The notes: generated by a model not told the origin, from the sequence alone. Numbered from the stretch's first letter, positions 1-8,661 are shown. The stretch: 39,355 bases of DNA from Pseudomonas sp. NKUCC02_KPG (GCF_019345465.1 NZ_JAHKRC010000025.1:1-39355); one strand, 5' to 3'. Numbers and translations are program-made.

Positions 1-54
1 AAGCGCTGTGAGGCGTTGAGCTAACCAATACTAATTGCCCGTGAGGCTTGACCA
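1..54 (+). rRNA. rrl: 23S rRNA, 3' end (partial)
   Basis: The first bases match the universally conserved 3' end of bacterial 23S rRNA (GAGCTAACCAATACTAAT, then CCGTGAGGCTTGACC). Only the last ~54 nt lie in the window; the rest is cut by the left edge. The mature end is placed by analogy with other Pseudomonas operons and may be off by several bases. Confidence 0.93.
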
Positions 55-205
55 TATAACACCCAAGCAATTTGCGTCGAAGAGACCAGATTGCGGTGTG
101 TGAAGACGATACAAACCGAAAGTTTGCGACTCACAAAACACCAGACTATTACATACCCATTCGCTGGAGCGTAAACCGAAAGGTGAACGACCTGGCTACC
201 GAATT
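55..205 (+). other. 23S-5S internal transcribed spacer
   Basis: About 150 nt separate the 23S end from 5S. No tRNA cloverleaf is visible, as expected for the 23S-5S spacer. Short ORFs here are not credible because they overlap rRNA and its processing region. Confidence 0.75.
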
Positions 206-322
206 TCTTGACGACCATAGAGCATTGGAACCACCTGATCCCATCCCGAACTCAGAAGTGAAACGATGCATCGCCGATGGTAGTGTGGGGTTTCCCCATG
301 TGAGAGTAGGTCATCGTCAAGA
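206..322 (+). rRNA. rrf: 5S rRNA
   Basis: A full-length 5S of about 117 nt. The closing helix I pairs CTTGACGA (207-214) with TCGTCAAG (314-321). The conserved internal blocks CCCGAACTCAGAAGTGAAA and GCCGATGGTAGTGTGGGG are present. It is the last gene of the rRNA operon; ends are accurate to a few bases. Confidence 0.95.
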
Positions 323-330
323 TTAAATTC

Positions 331-371
331 CAAACCCCCTGTCTGCTAACGCAGACAGGGGGTTTGTTTTT
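331..371 (+). terminator. Intrinsic terminator of the rRNA operon
   Basis: A perfect 16-bp stem (331-346 with 351-366, core CCCCCTGTCTGC / GCAGACAGGGGG) has a TAAC tetraloop and a T-rich tail (367-371). It starts about 9 nt after 5S, which is typical for an rrn terminator. Confidence 0.92.
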
Positions 372-435
372 GGGCCGAGAAAAGTGGTGGTAAGTTTTAA
401 ACAGTGATCGGCACGCTTTTACCTTCTGTAAAAGC

Positions 436-466
436 AAAAAAACCACCTTGAGAGGTGGTTTTTTTG
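436..466. terminator. Second, bidirectional terminator between rrn and queD
   Basis: The stem CCACCT (443-448) / AGGTGG (453-458) has a TGAG loop and is flanked by an A-run on the left and a T-run on the right. It can therefore stop transcription on both strands. It sits 12 bp beyond the convergent queD stop codon and backs up the rRNA terminator. Confidence 0.82.
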
Positions 467-477
467 GAGCGATTTAT

Positions 478-834
478 TCAATCACCGTAGTAGATGCAAC
501 CACTGGTGCAGGTTTCATGAATTCGTATCGCAGATAATTCTGGTAGCAAAGGCTTGAGCTGTTGCCAGATCCACTTTGCCAGCACTTCGCTCGTTGGATT
601 TTCCAGACCCGGAATATCGTTCAGGTAGTTGTGATCAAGCAGCTCATAAAGTGGTTTGAAAATCGCTTTGATCTCTGAGAAATCGCGAATCCAGCCGGTG
701 GCCGGATCGATATCACCGCTTAAATGGATTGCCACCTTGAATGAGTGACCATGCAAGCGGCCGCATTTGTGGCCTTCAGGCACGTAAGGCAAGCGATGCG
801 CAGATTCGAAGGTAAACTCTTTGAAAATTTCCAC
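478..834 (-). CDS. queD: 6-carboxy-5,6,7,8-tetrahydropterin synthase QueD
   Basis: QueD converts 7,8-dihydroneopterin triphosphate to 6-carboxytetrahydropterin in the cytosol, the second step toward preQ0 and queuosine in tRNA. The 118-residue product has the PTPS-fold zinc ligands His13 (SAHRL) and His28/His30 (GRLHGHSF), the catalytic Cys24 (GHKCGR), and a C-terminal HETCTSG block. I chose the GTG at 834 because family similarity begins exactly at VEIFKEFTFESAH. An in-frame upstream ATG (921) would add 29 unrelated residues. There is no strong Shine-Dalgarno; AAGAG lies about 12 nt upstream. The gene stands alone and converges on the rRNA operon. Queuosine partners (queC, queE, queF) are not in the window. 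Confidence 0.93.
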   Translation of the reverse strand: MEIFKEFTFESAHRLPYVPEGHKCGRLHGHSFKVAIHLSGDIDPATGWIRDFSEIKAIFKPLYELLDHNYLNDIPGLENPTSEVLAKWIWQQLKPLLPELSAIRIHETCTSGCIYYGD

Positions 835-1039
835 AATATTTATAGCTCTTGAAAGGTGACTATCGCCTGAGCGATGAATACAGGGCGGCAGTTTAGCAGT
901 TAACGCCCAGCGCAGGTGCATACCTCCCGCAATCCGGGGGGTGGGGCAGTTGATTCAGCTTCAATTAAGCCAATACATTTATGCTCCATGTTTTTGATAT
1001 CGCACAAATGACATTGAACGGAGGCCGCAGAGGCGAGTG

Positions 1040-1354
1040 ATGACAGTGAACCTACGAGTTGGCGGATTTATCGTGTTGGTGTTCTCTGCGTTCTGTTCTT
1101 TGGCCATTGCGCGGGACCTGGGGCAGGACGAGGCGCTGCGTTTACGTGAGCAAGGCCTGATCCAGCCGCTAGAGCTACTGCTTCAAAAAGCCCTTGAGCG
1201 CCACCCGGGTGCAAAATTGCTGGAGGTAGAGCTGGAGGAGGATGACGACGTTTATGTTTACGAGGTCGAGTTGCTTACGACCAGTGGCGTTGTGCGCGAG
1301 ATCAAACTGAACGCCAGTAATGGTCAATTGCTCAAAGACGAGGTAGATGATTAA
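1040..1354 (+). CDS. PepSY domain-containing periplasmic protein
   Basis: A 104-residue exported protein. A signal segment (about residues 5-25, hydrophobic, ending CSLAIA) precedes one PepSY-like domain whose typical pattern is visible: LEKAL...HPGAKLLEVELEEDD, a YEVELLT strand, and KLNASNGQLL at the end. GAGG at 1030-1033 is 6 nt before ATG 1040, which favours it over the GTG at 1037. The stop overlaps the start of the response regulator (TAATG), so the three genes form one operon. PepSY proteins next to two-component pairs are common in Pseudomonas and are thought to modulate the sensor. That role is inference here. Confidence 0.82.
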   Translation: MTVNLRVGGFIVLVFSAFCSLAIARDLGQDEALRLREQGLIQPLELLLQKALERHPGAKLLEVELEEDDDVYVYEVELLTTSGVVREIKLNASNGQLLKDEVDD

Positions 1355-2022
1355 TGCGGTTGCTGCTGGTAGAAGATCACGTTCCATTGGCTGACGAACT
1401 GATGGCCGGGTTAACTCGCCTTGGCTATGCAGTTGATTGGCTGGCCGATGGGCGTGATGCTCTTTATCAAGGGCAGAGTGAACCCTATGACCTGATTATT
1501 CTTGATCTGGGTTTACCGGGGATGTCCGGCATTGATGTGCTCAAGCAGTGGCGCACACAAGGGCTGGCCACGCCTGTTCTGATTTTGACGGCACGCAGCT
1601 CCTGGTCCGAGCGCATTGATGGCCTTAAAGCCGGTGCCGATGATTATGTAACCAAACCTTTTCATCCTGAAGAGCTGCAACTGCGGGTGCAGGCACTCTT
1701 GCGCCGCTCTCACGGTCAACCGAATCAGCCGTTATTGAAGTCCGCAGGGCTGCAGTTGGATGAGGCGCGTCAATGCGTACTCAAAGATGGGGCCGAGGTG
1801 CAATTGACCGCTGCCGAGTTCCGTCTTCTGCGGTATTTCATGTTGCATCCGCAACAGATCCTCTCTAAAAGCCACTTGGCCGAGCATCTCTACGACGGTG
1901 AGACTGAACGTGATTCCAATGTTTTAGAGGTCCACGTGAACCATTTACGTCGCAAGCTCGGGCGTGAAGTGGTCGAAACCCGTCGTGGTCAGGGCTACAT
2001 TTTCGGCGCTGTCGGCCAGTGA
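1354..2022 (+). CDS. OmpR/PhoB-family response regulator
   Basis: A 222-residue DNA-binding regulator. The N-terminal receiver (1-115) has the acidic pair in VEDH, phospho-acceptor Asp51 (LILDLGLPG), Thr79 (LILTA) and Lys101 (VTKPF). A C-terminal winged-helix domain (~125-220) ends in SNVLEVHVNHLRRKLG and RGQGYIF, typical of the OmpR/PhoB class (QseB/PmrA/PhoP-like). It overlaps the PepSY gene upstream and the kinase downstream by a few bases, indicating translational coupling. The kinase encoded next is its expected partner. The signal and target genes cannot be read from sequence. Confidence 0.93.
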   Translation: MRLLLVEDHVPLADELMAGLTRLGYAVDWLADGRDALYQGQSEPYDLIILDLGLPGMSGIDVLKQWRTQGLATPVLILTARSSWSERIDGLKAGADDYVTKPFHPEELQLRVQALLRRSHGQPNQPLLKSAGLQLDEARQCVLKDGAEVQLTAAEFRLLRYFMLHPQQILSKSHLAEHLYDGETERDSNVLEVHVNHLRRKLGREVVETRRGQGYIFGAVGQ

Positions 2023-3353
2023 AGTCCATTCAGAGGCGTTTGAGTCTGGGTTTGGTCAGCGTTCTGCTGGTTGCAGGTCTGGTCGTAGGCCAAGTCAGTC
2101 TCTGGCTATTTGAAAGTGGCCTCCAGCGTTATCTGGAGTCAGGCCTGAAGAACGACAGTGAGAACCTGCTGATAGCTTTGAGCCGTGGCCCCCAAGGCTT
2201 GCAGTTGGATGAACGACGGTTGTCATCTGCTTATCAGCGGCCATTTTCTGGACACTATTTCAGTCTCGAGTTCGGTGATACTCACTGGCGCTCGCGTTCG
2301 CTTTGGGACGCTCAACTACCGCGTCCCAGTGAGCCTGGGCTGAGCAGCGAGTTACAGCCCGGCCCAGAGGGGCAGATGCTGCTGGTCATGCGCAGTGATT
2401 ACCAGCGCCTTGGCCAGGCGGTCTCCATCAGCGTTGCCCAGGACTACACACCCATACGTGAAAGTTTCAGGCAGGTTCAGCGGATCGGTCTGGGGGTGGG
2501 CGTCATGGCCCTGATTGTTATTTTGCTGTTGCAGCGTATTACCGTTCGCCGCGCTCTACGGCCATTGGAAACTGCACGTAAACAAATCGCTCAGTTGCAG
2601 TCAGGTCAGCGCTCGCAGCTTGATTCGCTGGTCCCCCTTGAGCTTGAACCCCTGGTCACGCAAATAAACCACTTGCTGGCCCATACCGAAGACAACCTCA
2701 AGCGCTCGCGCAATGCGTTGGGTAACCTGGGCCATGCACTTAAAACCCCATTGGCGGTATTGATCAGCCTGGCCAACGATCCGCGGCTTGCAGCTTATCC
2801 GCAGATACAAACTACATTGCGAGAGCAGTTGGACCAGATACAGCAGCGCATGAGCCGCGAGCTCAACCGTGCGCGTCTTGCGGGCGATGCCTTGCCGGGT
2901 GCGCAATTTGATGCTGATACGGAGTTGCCAGGGCTCCTGTCGACCCTTGGCATGATTCACGGCGAGCATCTGCAATTGACGCACAAGGTTGCGCCGGGGC
3001 TGCATTTGCCTTGGGATCGGGAAGACATGCTCGAATTGCTCGGTAATCTATTGGATAACGCCTGCAAATGGGCGGACGCCCAAGTCGAACTGAGTATTGG
3101 CCAGACCGTGGACGGGTTTGTGATTGAAGTCCAGGATGATGGGCCGGGCATTCCTGAGGCCGAACGTGATCAGGTGTTCAGTCGCGGTACGCGGCTTGAC
3201 GAGCAAGCCAGTGGTCACGGTCTGGGCCTTGGAATCGTTCGGGACATCGTTGAAGCGTGGGGGGGAGTTATGCAGCTTGAGACAGCTGAGATGGGCGGCC
3301 TGATGGTTAGAATCAAGCTCCCAGGACGAACGAAAAAGGCGACGACGGCTTAA
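2019..3353 (+). CDS. Sensor histidine kinase, partner of the upstream regulator
   Basis: A 444-residue inner-membrane kinase. TM1 (~9-31) is followed by a periplasmic domain of about 120 residues, TM2 (~156-172) and a HAMP-like linker. A dimerisation/phospho-acceptor helix carries His239 (GNLGHALKTPLAVL), followed by a HATPase domain with N box LLGNLLDNACKWA (~340-352), G1 DDGPGIP (~373-379) and G2 GHGLGLGI (~399-406). The GHALKTPL form of the H-box is usual in PhoQ-like kinases. It starts at a GTG overlapping the regulator stop by 4 nt. The next gene converges after only 20 bp, and I see no clear terminator there. Confidence 0.93.
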   Translation: MKSIQRRLSLGLVSVLLVAGLVVGQVSLWLFESGLQRYLESGLKNDSENLLIALSRGPQGLQLDERRLSSAYQRPFSGHYFSLEFGDTHWRSRSLWDAQLPRPSEPGLSSELQPGPEGQMLLVMRSDYQRLGQAVSISVAQDYTPIRESFRQVQRIGLGVGVMALIVILLLQRITVRRALRPLETARKQIAQLQSGQRSQLDSLVPLELEPLVTQINHLLAHTEDNLKRSRNALGNLGHALKTPLAVLISLANDPRLAAYPQIQTTLREQLDQIQQRMSRELNRARLAGDALPGAQFDADTELPGLLSTLGMIHGEHLQLTHKVAPGLHLPWDREDMLELLGNLLDNACKWADAQVELSIGQTVDGFVIEVQDDGPGIPEAERDQVFSRGTRLDEQASGHGLGLGIVRDIVEAWGGVMQLETAEMGGLMVRIKLPGRTKKATTA

Positions 3354-3373
3354 AACCGTCATCGCACGACGGA

Positions 3374-5521
3374 TCAGACGCGAAATTGATCCATCAATTT
3401 TTGCTGCTGGTTGGCCAGTGAGTTCAGCGCCTGACTGACCCGGGCCGACTCATTGGCCTGTTCAGACAAAGACTCCGTTACATCCCGAATAGTGGAAACG
3501 TTATTGTTGATTTCCTCTGCAACGGCACTCTGTTCTTCAGCCGCGCTGGCAATCTGCAAGTTCATGTCGGTAATCACGGTGACGGCATCACCGATTTGCT
3601 GCAAGGCCGTCACCGCCTGTCCTACCTGCTCCACACTGCCCTGAGCCTGGCGATGGCTGTTATTCATGGAACTCACTACTTCCTGAGTCCCGGCTTGCAG
3701 TTGTTCGATGACCTGCCGGGTTTCCTCAACGGATTCCTGAGTCCGGCGTGCCAGGTTGCGGACCTCGTCGGCCACCACGGCAAATCCGCGCCCGGCTTCG
3801 CCTGCCCGCGCCGCTTCAATGGCAGCATTCAAGGCGAGGAGGTTGGTCTGTTCGGCAATGGCGCGAATGACCTCCAGTACTGAACCGATTTTTTCACTAT
3901 TGGCAGCCAGCCCTTCAACTTGCGTCATGGCCACGCTCATATCTGCAGCCAGATGGTCGATGCTGGTCGTGGTGCGGTCAATGATCGTCAGCCCTTGTCT
4001 GGTCGCCTGATCGGCATCACGAGCGGCCTGAGCCGCCTGTGCCGCGCTGCGTGCGACATCCTGCGCCGTTGCGCTCATTTCATGGGAGGCCGTGGCCGCC
4101 TGGTCGACCTGGCGGTACTGCTGCTCCATACCAGCGCTGGTCTGGGTGGCAATGGCCGCCGACTGATCGGCGGTGCTGCGCGCGTCCTGTACCGAGCGTT
4201 TAACTTCGGCAATGGTCGGTTGCAGTTTGTCGAGGAAGCGGTTGAACCAGCTGGCGAGCTGTCCAAGTTCGTCTTTTTTGTCGTATGCCAAGCGACGGGT
4301 CAGGTCGCCTTCTCCGCTCGCAATGTCTTCAAGCATGTTGGCCACGCCAAGGATCGGACGTGTGACGCTACGGGCCAGCAACCACACCAGCAGAAGCCCG
4401 ATGATGGCGGCCAGAGACCCCCACGCCAGCTCGGTCAAGGCTCCGGCCCTGTTGCGCTCGTCCAGTTCTGCTTGCAGGGCCTGTGCCGGTCCGACCAGGA
4501 CAGCTTCAGGCACGTCGAGCAATACGCCCCAGGATTTGCTGCCCGGGATCGGCAGGAAGGGAGTCAGGACTTTCAGGCGTTGCTCGCTGCGAATGCTTTG
4601 TACCTGATCACCTTTGGCCATCATGCGGATCAATTCAGCGCCATCACTGGTGTCTACCTGATCGAGACGCTGGGCAAGTTTGCTGGCATCAGCACTGAAG
4701 CCGGCGAGTATCCCGGCCGAGCTGATAATGCCAACGCGGGTTTCGCCGTCGTACAGTTTTTGGCTGGCTTGCAGGCTAATGGCTTGCAAACTGTTGAGAT
4801 TGATATCAACCGACAGTGAAGCAATGACTTTTCCGTCAACAATCAGGGGGAAAACGATGCTGGTCAGTAATACGTTTTGCCCGTCGATCTCATAGAAATA
4901 GGGCTCGATGATGCACGGTTTGCGCGTAGTGCGCGGGCAGGTGAACCATGTGTTGTTGGCCTGGCCGCTGGGCCCGGTGCTGGTATCGACCATGTCTGAT
5001 TCGGGCAGCGCCATCGAGCTCAGCTTGCCCGGTGTCGGTTGCGACCAGTAAAGGGCAAAGCGTCCTTTGTCATTGCTGCCCAGTTCTTTTTGATGGTCGA
5101 ACAGTGAGTCCTTGCCATCCAGCGCGTTGGCTTCAAATACCAGCGACAGCCCCAGCAAGTCCGGATTGGCCTGCAAGGCCGCTTTAACCTGGCGCGTCAG
5201 GTCTTCACGCAAGTCAAAGGCATCCAGAAAGCGCTTTTCAGATTGCTCACGCAAGAAAAGGACTTGTCGGGCGAATCCATTACCGTACTGGTAGGCATCC
5301 ATAAACTGGCGACTGATTGCCAGTGCCTGGGCTTCACCTTGAGCCTCGATACGGGCTTGCGCAGACTCGTTCAGCATTCGTGAACTTGAGGCCTCTACCA
5401 GATCGGCAGTGTGATCCATGCGATAAAGAGAAAGTCCCACCAGCAGGGTGACTACGCCGATCAGGCTGAGTCCGGCGAGGAGGGTGATTTTCCATTGGAT
5501 GGAAAGCTGTCTGAGCGACAT
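3374..5521 (-). CDS. Methyl-accepting chemotaxis protein with a dCache-type sensor
   Basis: A 715-residue chemoreceptor. TM1 (~13-32) leads to a periplasmic ligand-binding region of about 320 residues with double-Cache features (an ALYWSQP/FYEIDGQNVLLTSIVFPL pattern), then TM2 (~362-382) and HAMP (~385-437, ARSVTRPI). The cytoplasmic methyl-accepting coiled coil has the near-invariant hairpin tip IAEQTNLLALNAAIEAARAG. The C-terminus (LMDQFRV) has no CheR-docking pentapeptide. The gene is monocistronic, as is common for Pseudomonas receptors scattered away from the che cluster. The ligand is not deducible; dCache domains often bind amino acids, amines or organic acids. Confidence 0.95.
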   Translation of the reverse strand: MSLRQLSIQWKITLLAGLSLIGVVTLLVGLSLYRMDHTADLVEASSSRMLNESAQARIEAQGEAQALAISRQFMDAYQYGNGFARQVLFLREQSEKRFLDAFDLREDLTRQVKAALQANPDLLGLSLVFEANALDGKDSLFDHQKELGSNDKGRFALYWSQPTPGKLSSMALPESDMVDTSTGPSGQANNTWFTCPRTTRKPCIIEPYFYEIDGQNVLLTSIVFPLIVDGKVIASLSVDINLNSLQAISLQASQKLYDGETRVGIISSAGILAGFSADASKLAQRLDQVDTSDGAELIRMMAKGDQVQSIRSEQRLKVLTPFLPIPGSKSWGVLLDVPEAVLVGPAQALQAELDERNRAGALTELAWGSLAAIIGLLLVWLLARSVTRPILGVANMLEDIASGEGDLTRRLAYDKKDELGQLASWFNRFLDKLQPTIAEVKRSVQDARSTADQSAAIATQTSAGMEQQYRQVDQAATASHEMSATAQDVARSAAQAAQAARDADQATRQGLTIIDRTTTSIDHLAADMSVAMTQVEGLAANSEKIGSVLEVIRAIAEQTNLLALNAAIEAARAGEAGRGFAVVADEVRNLARRTQESVEETRQVIEQLQAGTQEVVSSMNNSHRQAQGSVEQVGQAVTALQQIGDAVTVITDMNLQIASAAEEQSAVAEEINNNVSTIRDVTESLSEQANESARVSQALNSLANQQQKLMDQFRV

Positions 5522-5837
5522 GGATGCATCCTAAAAAGAGGCTTTCACTGTTAGCGGCCGCAGGATGTTTTTCTTTACGCCAAAACCCGACTTATTAGCG
5601 TTTTACCCGGTCTTGAAAACACCGATTTAGCCCTTTAAATACTAGGGTTAAGGCCTGTCAGGGTGGATTGTCCGGATGCCTTTGGCCTGCGCTTTGACAA
5701 GGCGCTGGAGGTGCTGCAAAGTGTGCGCCCCCAAAAAGGTCCACCCTTCCAGATCCGGCGATTGGAACAGTCGTCTTTTGCCCGAAATTTTCCGCTTTAC
5801 GGTGTTTTATCGTGGTGCGCGCTATGAGGTTGTAATA
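5522..5837. other. Divergent intergenic region, chemoreceptor / antiporter
   Basis: This stretch of 316 bp holds both promoters and no convincing gene. An open frame running into the antiporter from 5676 reads as basic, Cys/Arg-rich sequence unlike any known domain, so I treat it as noncoding. The leftmost part is A+T-rich, as expected for promoters. Confidence 0.5.
5603..5629 (-). promoter_or_regulatory. Possible FliA (sigma-28) promoter for the chemoreceptor
   Basis: On the minus strand TAAA (5629-5626) is followed by exactly 15 bases and then CCGGGTAA (5610-5603). This resembles the sigma-28 consensus TAAA-N15-GCCGATAA (5 of 8 in the -10 part). It would give a leader of about 75 nt before the gene. 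Flagellar sigma control is usual for chemoreceptors, but the -10 match is imperfect. Confidence 0.3.
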
Positions 5838-7157
5838 ATGAATGCAGTAATTGCCGCGGTCGGCATCATGCTGGTGCTCAGTTTGTCCCGTGTGCACGTG
5901 GTCATCGCACTGATTGTGGGTGCCGTTGTTGGCGGTCTCGTAGGTGGGCTGGGTATCGAGGCAACACTCAATGCTTTCAATGGCGGGTTGGGCGGTGGTG
6001 CTCAGGTGGCTTTGTCCTATGCCATGCTGGGTGCTTTTGCAGTGGCGATAGCCAAGTCGGGCATGGCCCATGCCCTGGCAGACAAAGCGCTGATGATGGT
6101 CAACAGGCAGCATGCGGCCGGTGGCAATCGCGTCAAATGGCTGTTGATTGGCTTGCTGCTGGTCGTGGCTGTTTCTTCCCAGAATATTCTGCCGATCCAT
6201 ATCGCGTTCATTCCTTTGCTGGTTCCGCCCCTGTTGTATGTACTGACCAAGCTGAACATTGACCGCCGATTGATTGCCTGTGTCATGACCTTTGGCTTGA
6301 TCACGCCGTACATGTTCTTGCCGGTGGGTTTTGGCAATATCTTTCTCAATCAGATTTTGCTCGCCAACGTCAGCAAAAGTGGCGTTGATATCAGCGGGGT
6401 CAATGTCACCCATGCGATGGCAATCCCGGCTTTAGGGATGTTGTTTGGGTTGTTGGTGGCGGTTTTCATCAGTTACCGCAAAAAACGCGAATATGACCTG
6501 GCCAAAATCGAACAGGTTGAACAGGTTGCCGTCAGCTATAACCCGCGCACCTTGCTGGTGGCAGGTGCGGCCATTGCGGCGGCGTTTATCATTCAGCTGT
6601 GGCTGGGCTCCATGATTATTGGCGCGCTGGCAGGTTTTCTGATTTTTTCGGCTTCGGGGATCGTGCGTTGGCGCGAGACGGATGATTTGTTTACCGAAGG
6701 CATGAAGATGATGGCCATGATTGGCTTCATCATGATCGCAGCCTCCGGTTTTGCCGAAGTCCTGAAAGCCACCGGCGAGGTCAAATCACTGGTTGAAGCT
6801 TCTGCCGGCTGGATCAATAACAGCAAGGGCGTGGGCGCTCTGCTGATGTTGCTGGTTGGATTGCTGGTCACCATGGGTATCGGTTCGTCATTTTCCACTG
6901 TGCCGATCCTGGCGGCTATTTTTGTGCCGCTGTGCGTTCAGCTGGGTTTCAGTCCAATGGCCATTGTTTGCATCGTCGGCACAGCGGGCGCCTTGGGCGA
7001 TGCAGGTTCTCCGGCATCGGACTCCACCCTTGGGCCCACTTCCGGCCTGAATATTGACGGCCAGCATCACCATATCTGGGACACCGTAGTGCCTACTTTC
7101 CTGCATTACAATTTGCCGCTGCTGGCCTTTGGCTGGGTGGCGGCAATGGTTTTGTAA
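5838..7157 (+). CDS. Na+/H+ antiporter family permease (COG2056-like)
   Basis: A 439-residue inner-membrane protein with about 11-12 hydrophobic segments. It starts MNAVIAAVGIMLVLSLSRVHVVIALIVGA and is rich in Gly in the helices (GAVVGGLVGGLGI, GGLGGGAQVALSYAMLGAFAVAIAKSG). The C-terminal half has GIGSSFSTVPILAAIFVPLC and LGDAGSPASDSTLGPTSGLN, typical of the Na_H_antiporter (NhaC-like) family with the extra N-terminal Na_H_antiport_2 region. ATG 5838 is chosen because GAGG lies 8 nt upstream and the hydrophobic N-terminus begins there. Substrate assignment is by family only; some relatives may carry amino acids or other solutes. Confidence 0.85.
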   Translation: MNAVIAAVGIMLVLSLSRVHVVIALIVGAVVGGLVGGLGIEATLNAFNGGLGGGAQVALSYAMLGAFAVAIAKSGMAHALADKALMMVNRQHAAGGNRVKWLLIGLLLVVAVSSQNILPIHIAFIPLLVPPLLYVLTKLNIDRRLIACVMTFGLITPYMFLPVGFGNIFLNQILLANVSKSGVDISGVNVTHAMAIPALGMLFGLLVAVFISYRKKREYDLAKIEQVEQVAVSYNPRTLLVAGAAIAAAFIIQLWLGSMIIGALAGFLIFSASGIVRWRETDDLFTEGMKMMAMIGFIMIAASGFAEVLKATGEVKSLVEASAGWINNSKGVGALLMLLVGLLVTMGIGSSFSTVPILAAIFVPLCVQLGFSPMAIVCIVGTAGALGDAGSPASDSTLGPTSGLNIDGQHHHIWDTVVPTFLHYNLPLLAFGWVAAMVL

Positions 7158-7176
7158 GGCCTCTGCGGGCCGGGCT

Positions 7177-8037
7177 TCAAGGCAGTTCGATGCGACCGGT
7201 TTCACCGGGTACTGTCGGCCAATGCCCTGTGGCCCACCGGGTTCTAGCCTGTTCGATCAGGGCTGGATCGCTGGCGACGAAGTTCCAGTTCATGCGGCGC
7301 GGACCATCGAGGGCCGCTCCGCCGATCAACACCATATGACTGTCACTCATCGCGCACAGGGTCATGGCTTCTCCGGCAGGCAGTAGCACCAGGCAGCGTG
7401 GTTCGATGGTCTGGCCCTCCAGCTGCACTTCACCTTCCAGCACATAAAGCGCACGCTCCGGGTGTTCCGCCGGAACAAGCAGCGTTGTGGCCGTTTGCAT
7501 CTGCACTTCGGCGTACAGGGTCGGTGAGAGCACCGGCACCGGCGAGCTCAAGCAAAACCCGGTGCCTGCAATCAGGCGAATCATTACTCCCAGGGTCTCA
7601 CTGACGGGCAAGCTATTGGCATCATGATGGCTGTAGTGGCTTGCGCCTTGTTCGTGTTCCCTGGGAGAAGCCAGCCACACTTGCAGCCCATGCAGGCTTG
7701 AGCCTTGCGCCAGTATTGAGGCGGGTGTTCGTTCAACGTGAGCAATGGCCGCGCCCGCGGTCATCCAGCTGACTTCGCCGGGGCCAACCTGCTGGTCGGA
7801 GCCCAGGCTGTCCTTATGCTGCAGTTGGCCTTCAAACAGATAGGTCAAAGTGGACAGGCCGATGTGCGGATGCTGTCGGATATTCATCCCGTGGCCGGGT
7901 GGATAGTGGGTAGGCAGCATGTGGTCGAAGAATACAAAAGGCCCGACGCTGCGGCACTTGGCCGAGGGCAGAGGGCGCAAGATCGGTTGGCCTTCGACAT
8001 CTTCGGCCCGTGGCCGAATTATGGTCAATGTGTGCAT
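7177..8037 (-). CDS. Pirin family protein (bicupin)
   Basis: A 286-residue cytosolic cupin. The N-terminal Pirin domain has the metal-binding set HPHIG (two His), a later His in LQHKDSLG, and AHVERTP with His/Glu; the C-terminal pirin domain lies around 170-280. Bacterial pirins bind Fe(II); some show quercetin 2,3-dioxygenase activity and others bind metabolic enzymes, so the exact role here is open. The start at 8037 (MHTLTIIRPRAEDV) is set by where family similarity begins, since no good Shine-Dalgarno is visible. It lies 73 bp after the OsmC gene on the same strand and probably shares its transcript. The antiporter gene converges 19 bp away. Confidence 0.88.
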   Translation of the reverse strand: MHTLTIIRPRAEDVEGQPILRPLPSAKCRSVGPFVFFDHMLPTHYPPGHGMNIRQHPHIGLSTLTYLFEGQLQHKDSLGSDQQVGPGEVSWMTAGAAIAHVERTPASILAQGSSLHGLQVWLASPREHEQGASHYSHHDANSLPVSETLGVMIRLIAGTGFCLSSPVPVLSPTLYAEVQMQTATTLLVPAEHPERALYVLEGEVQLEGQTIEPRCLVLLPAGEAMTLCAMSDSHMVLIGGAALDGPRRMNWNFVASDPALIEQARTRWATGHWPTVPGETGRIELP

Positions 8038-8110
8038 TTGAAGGTGCCAGCGGGGGAGAAGCGTTGAGCATAACCCAACGCTTCCCGGGCCTGCAGGTAG
8101 AACCTGTGCG

Positions 8111-8527
8111 TTACTGGCTGAAAGCACCTTCAGATAGATGGGTCTCGATGGTGATCTCGGCGGTAGTCATCAATTTATGCACCGGGCACTTGTCGGCCAC
8201 GTTGTGCAACTCATCGCGCTGGGCATCGGTCAGCACGCCTTTTAGCGTCAGTTTGACGTGCAGGGCGTATTTCCCTTTCTGTTCTTCGCTGGCGTCGTGT
8301 TTGACTTCGACCGTGACCCCGGTCAGCGGGATCTCCTTTTTTTGCGCATAGAGCTTGAGTGTCAGCGCCTTGCACGCACCGAGGGCGGCATCGAAGTAAT
8401 CATGGGGAGAGGGAGCAGAACCGTCGCCGCCCAGGGACGTGGGCAAATCGGTGAAGACTTCGTGATCGTCGATTTTGATGCTGTGACGAAAACCCTCGTG
8501 GGATACGGTATTAACGGTAACAGTCAT
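8111..8527 (-). CDS. OsmC/Ohr family peroxide-detoxifying protein
   Basis: A 138-residue OsmC-fold protein. The two redox cysteines sit in the usual places: Cys52 (LGACKALTLK) and Cys114 (DKCPVHKL). Family members reduce organic hydroperoxides in the cytosol through these thiols. The N-terminus (TVTVNTVSHEGFRH) and GGDGSAPSPHDYFDAALG match the OsmC/YhfA group rather than Ohr proper. It precedes the pirin gene, so the pair may be a small stress-linked operon. Confidence 0.88.
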   Translation of the reverse strand: MTVTVNTVSHEGFRHSIKIDDHEVFTDLPTSLGGDGSAPSPHDYFDAALGACKALTLKLYAQKKEIPLTGVTVEVKHDASEEQKGKYALHVKLTLKGVLTDAQRDELHNVADKCPVHKLMTTAEITIETHLSEGAFSQ

Positions 8528-8603
8528 GGCAAACCTCGTAGTGGCAGAGATAACGGTCCTGATCTTTATAGAGCATCCCGGGAGCCATGCGTTCCATCAT
8601 GCA

Positions 8604-8644
8604 AAAAAATGCCCCGGACTGGAAAACCAGCCGGGGCATTTTTA
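8604..8644 (-). terminator. Intrinsic terminator, fabAB operon
   Basis: The long hairpin has arms AAATGCCCCGG/CTGG and CCAG/CCGGGGCATTT with one unpaired A, an AAAA loop, and runs of T on the minus strand. It begins 18 bp after the fabB stop and ends the fabA-fabB transcript. It also has a T tail on the plus strand, so it could work in both directions. Confidence 0.85.
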
Positions 8645-8661
8645 TTTCGCGAGGGGAGGGC

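Noticed and set aside
72..326. Short reading frames across the 23S-5S spacer and 5S
   Set aside because: They overlap rRNA genes and have no ribosome binding site or domain.
3920..4819. Antisense frame of 299 codons opposite the chemoreceptor gene
   Set aside because: It covers the chemoreceptor coiled coil and TM2 region and encodes no known domain.
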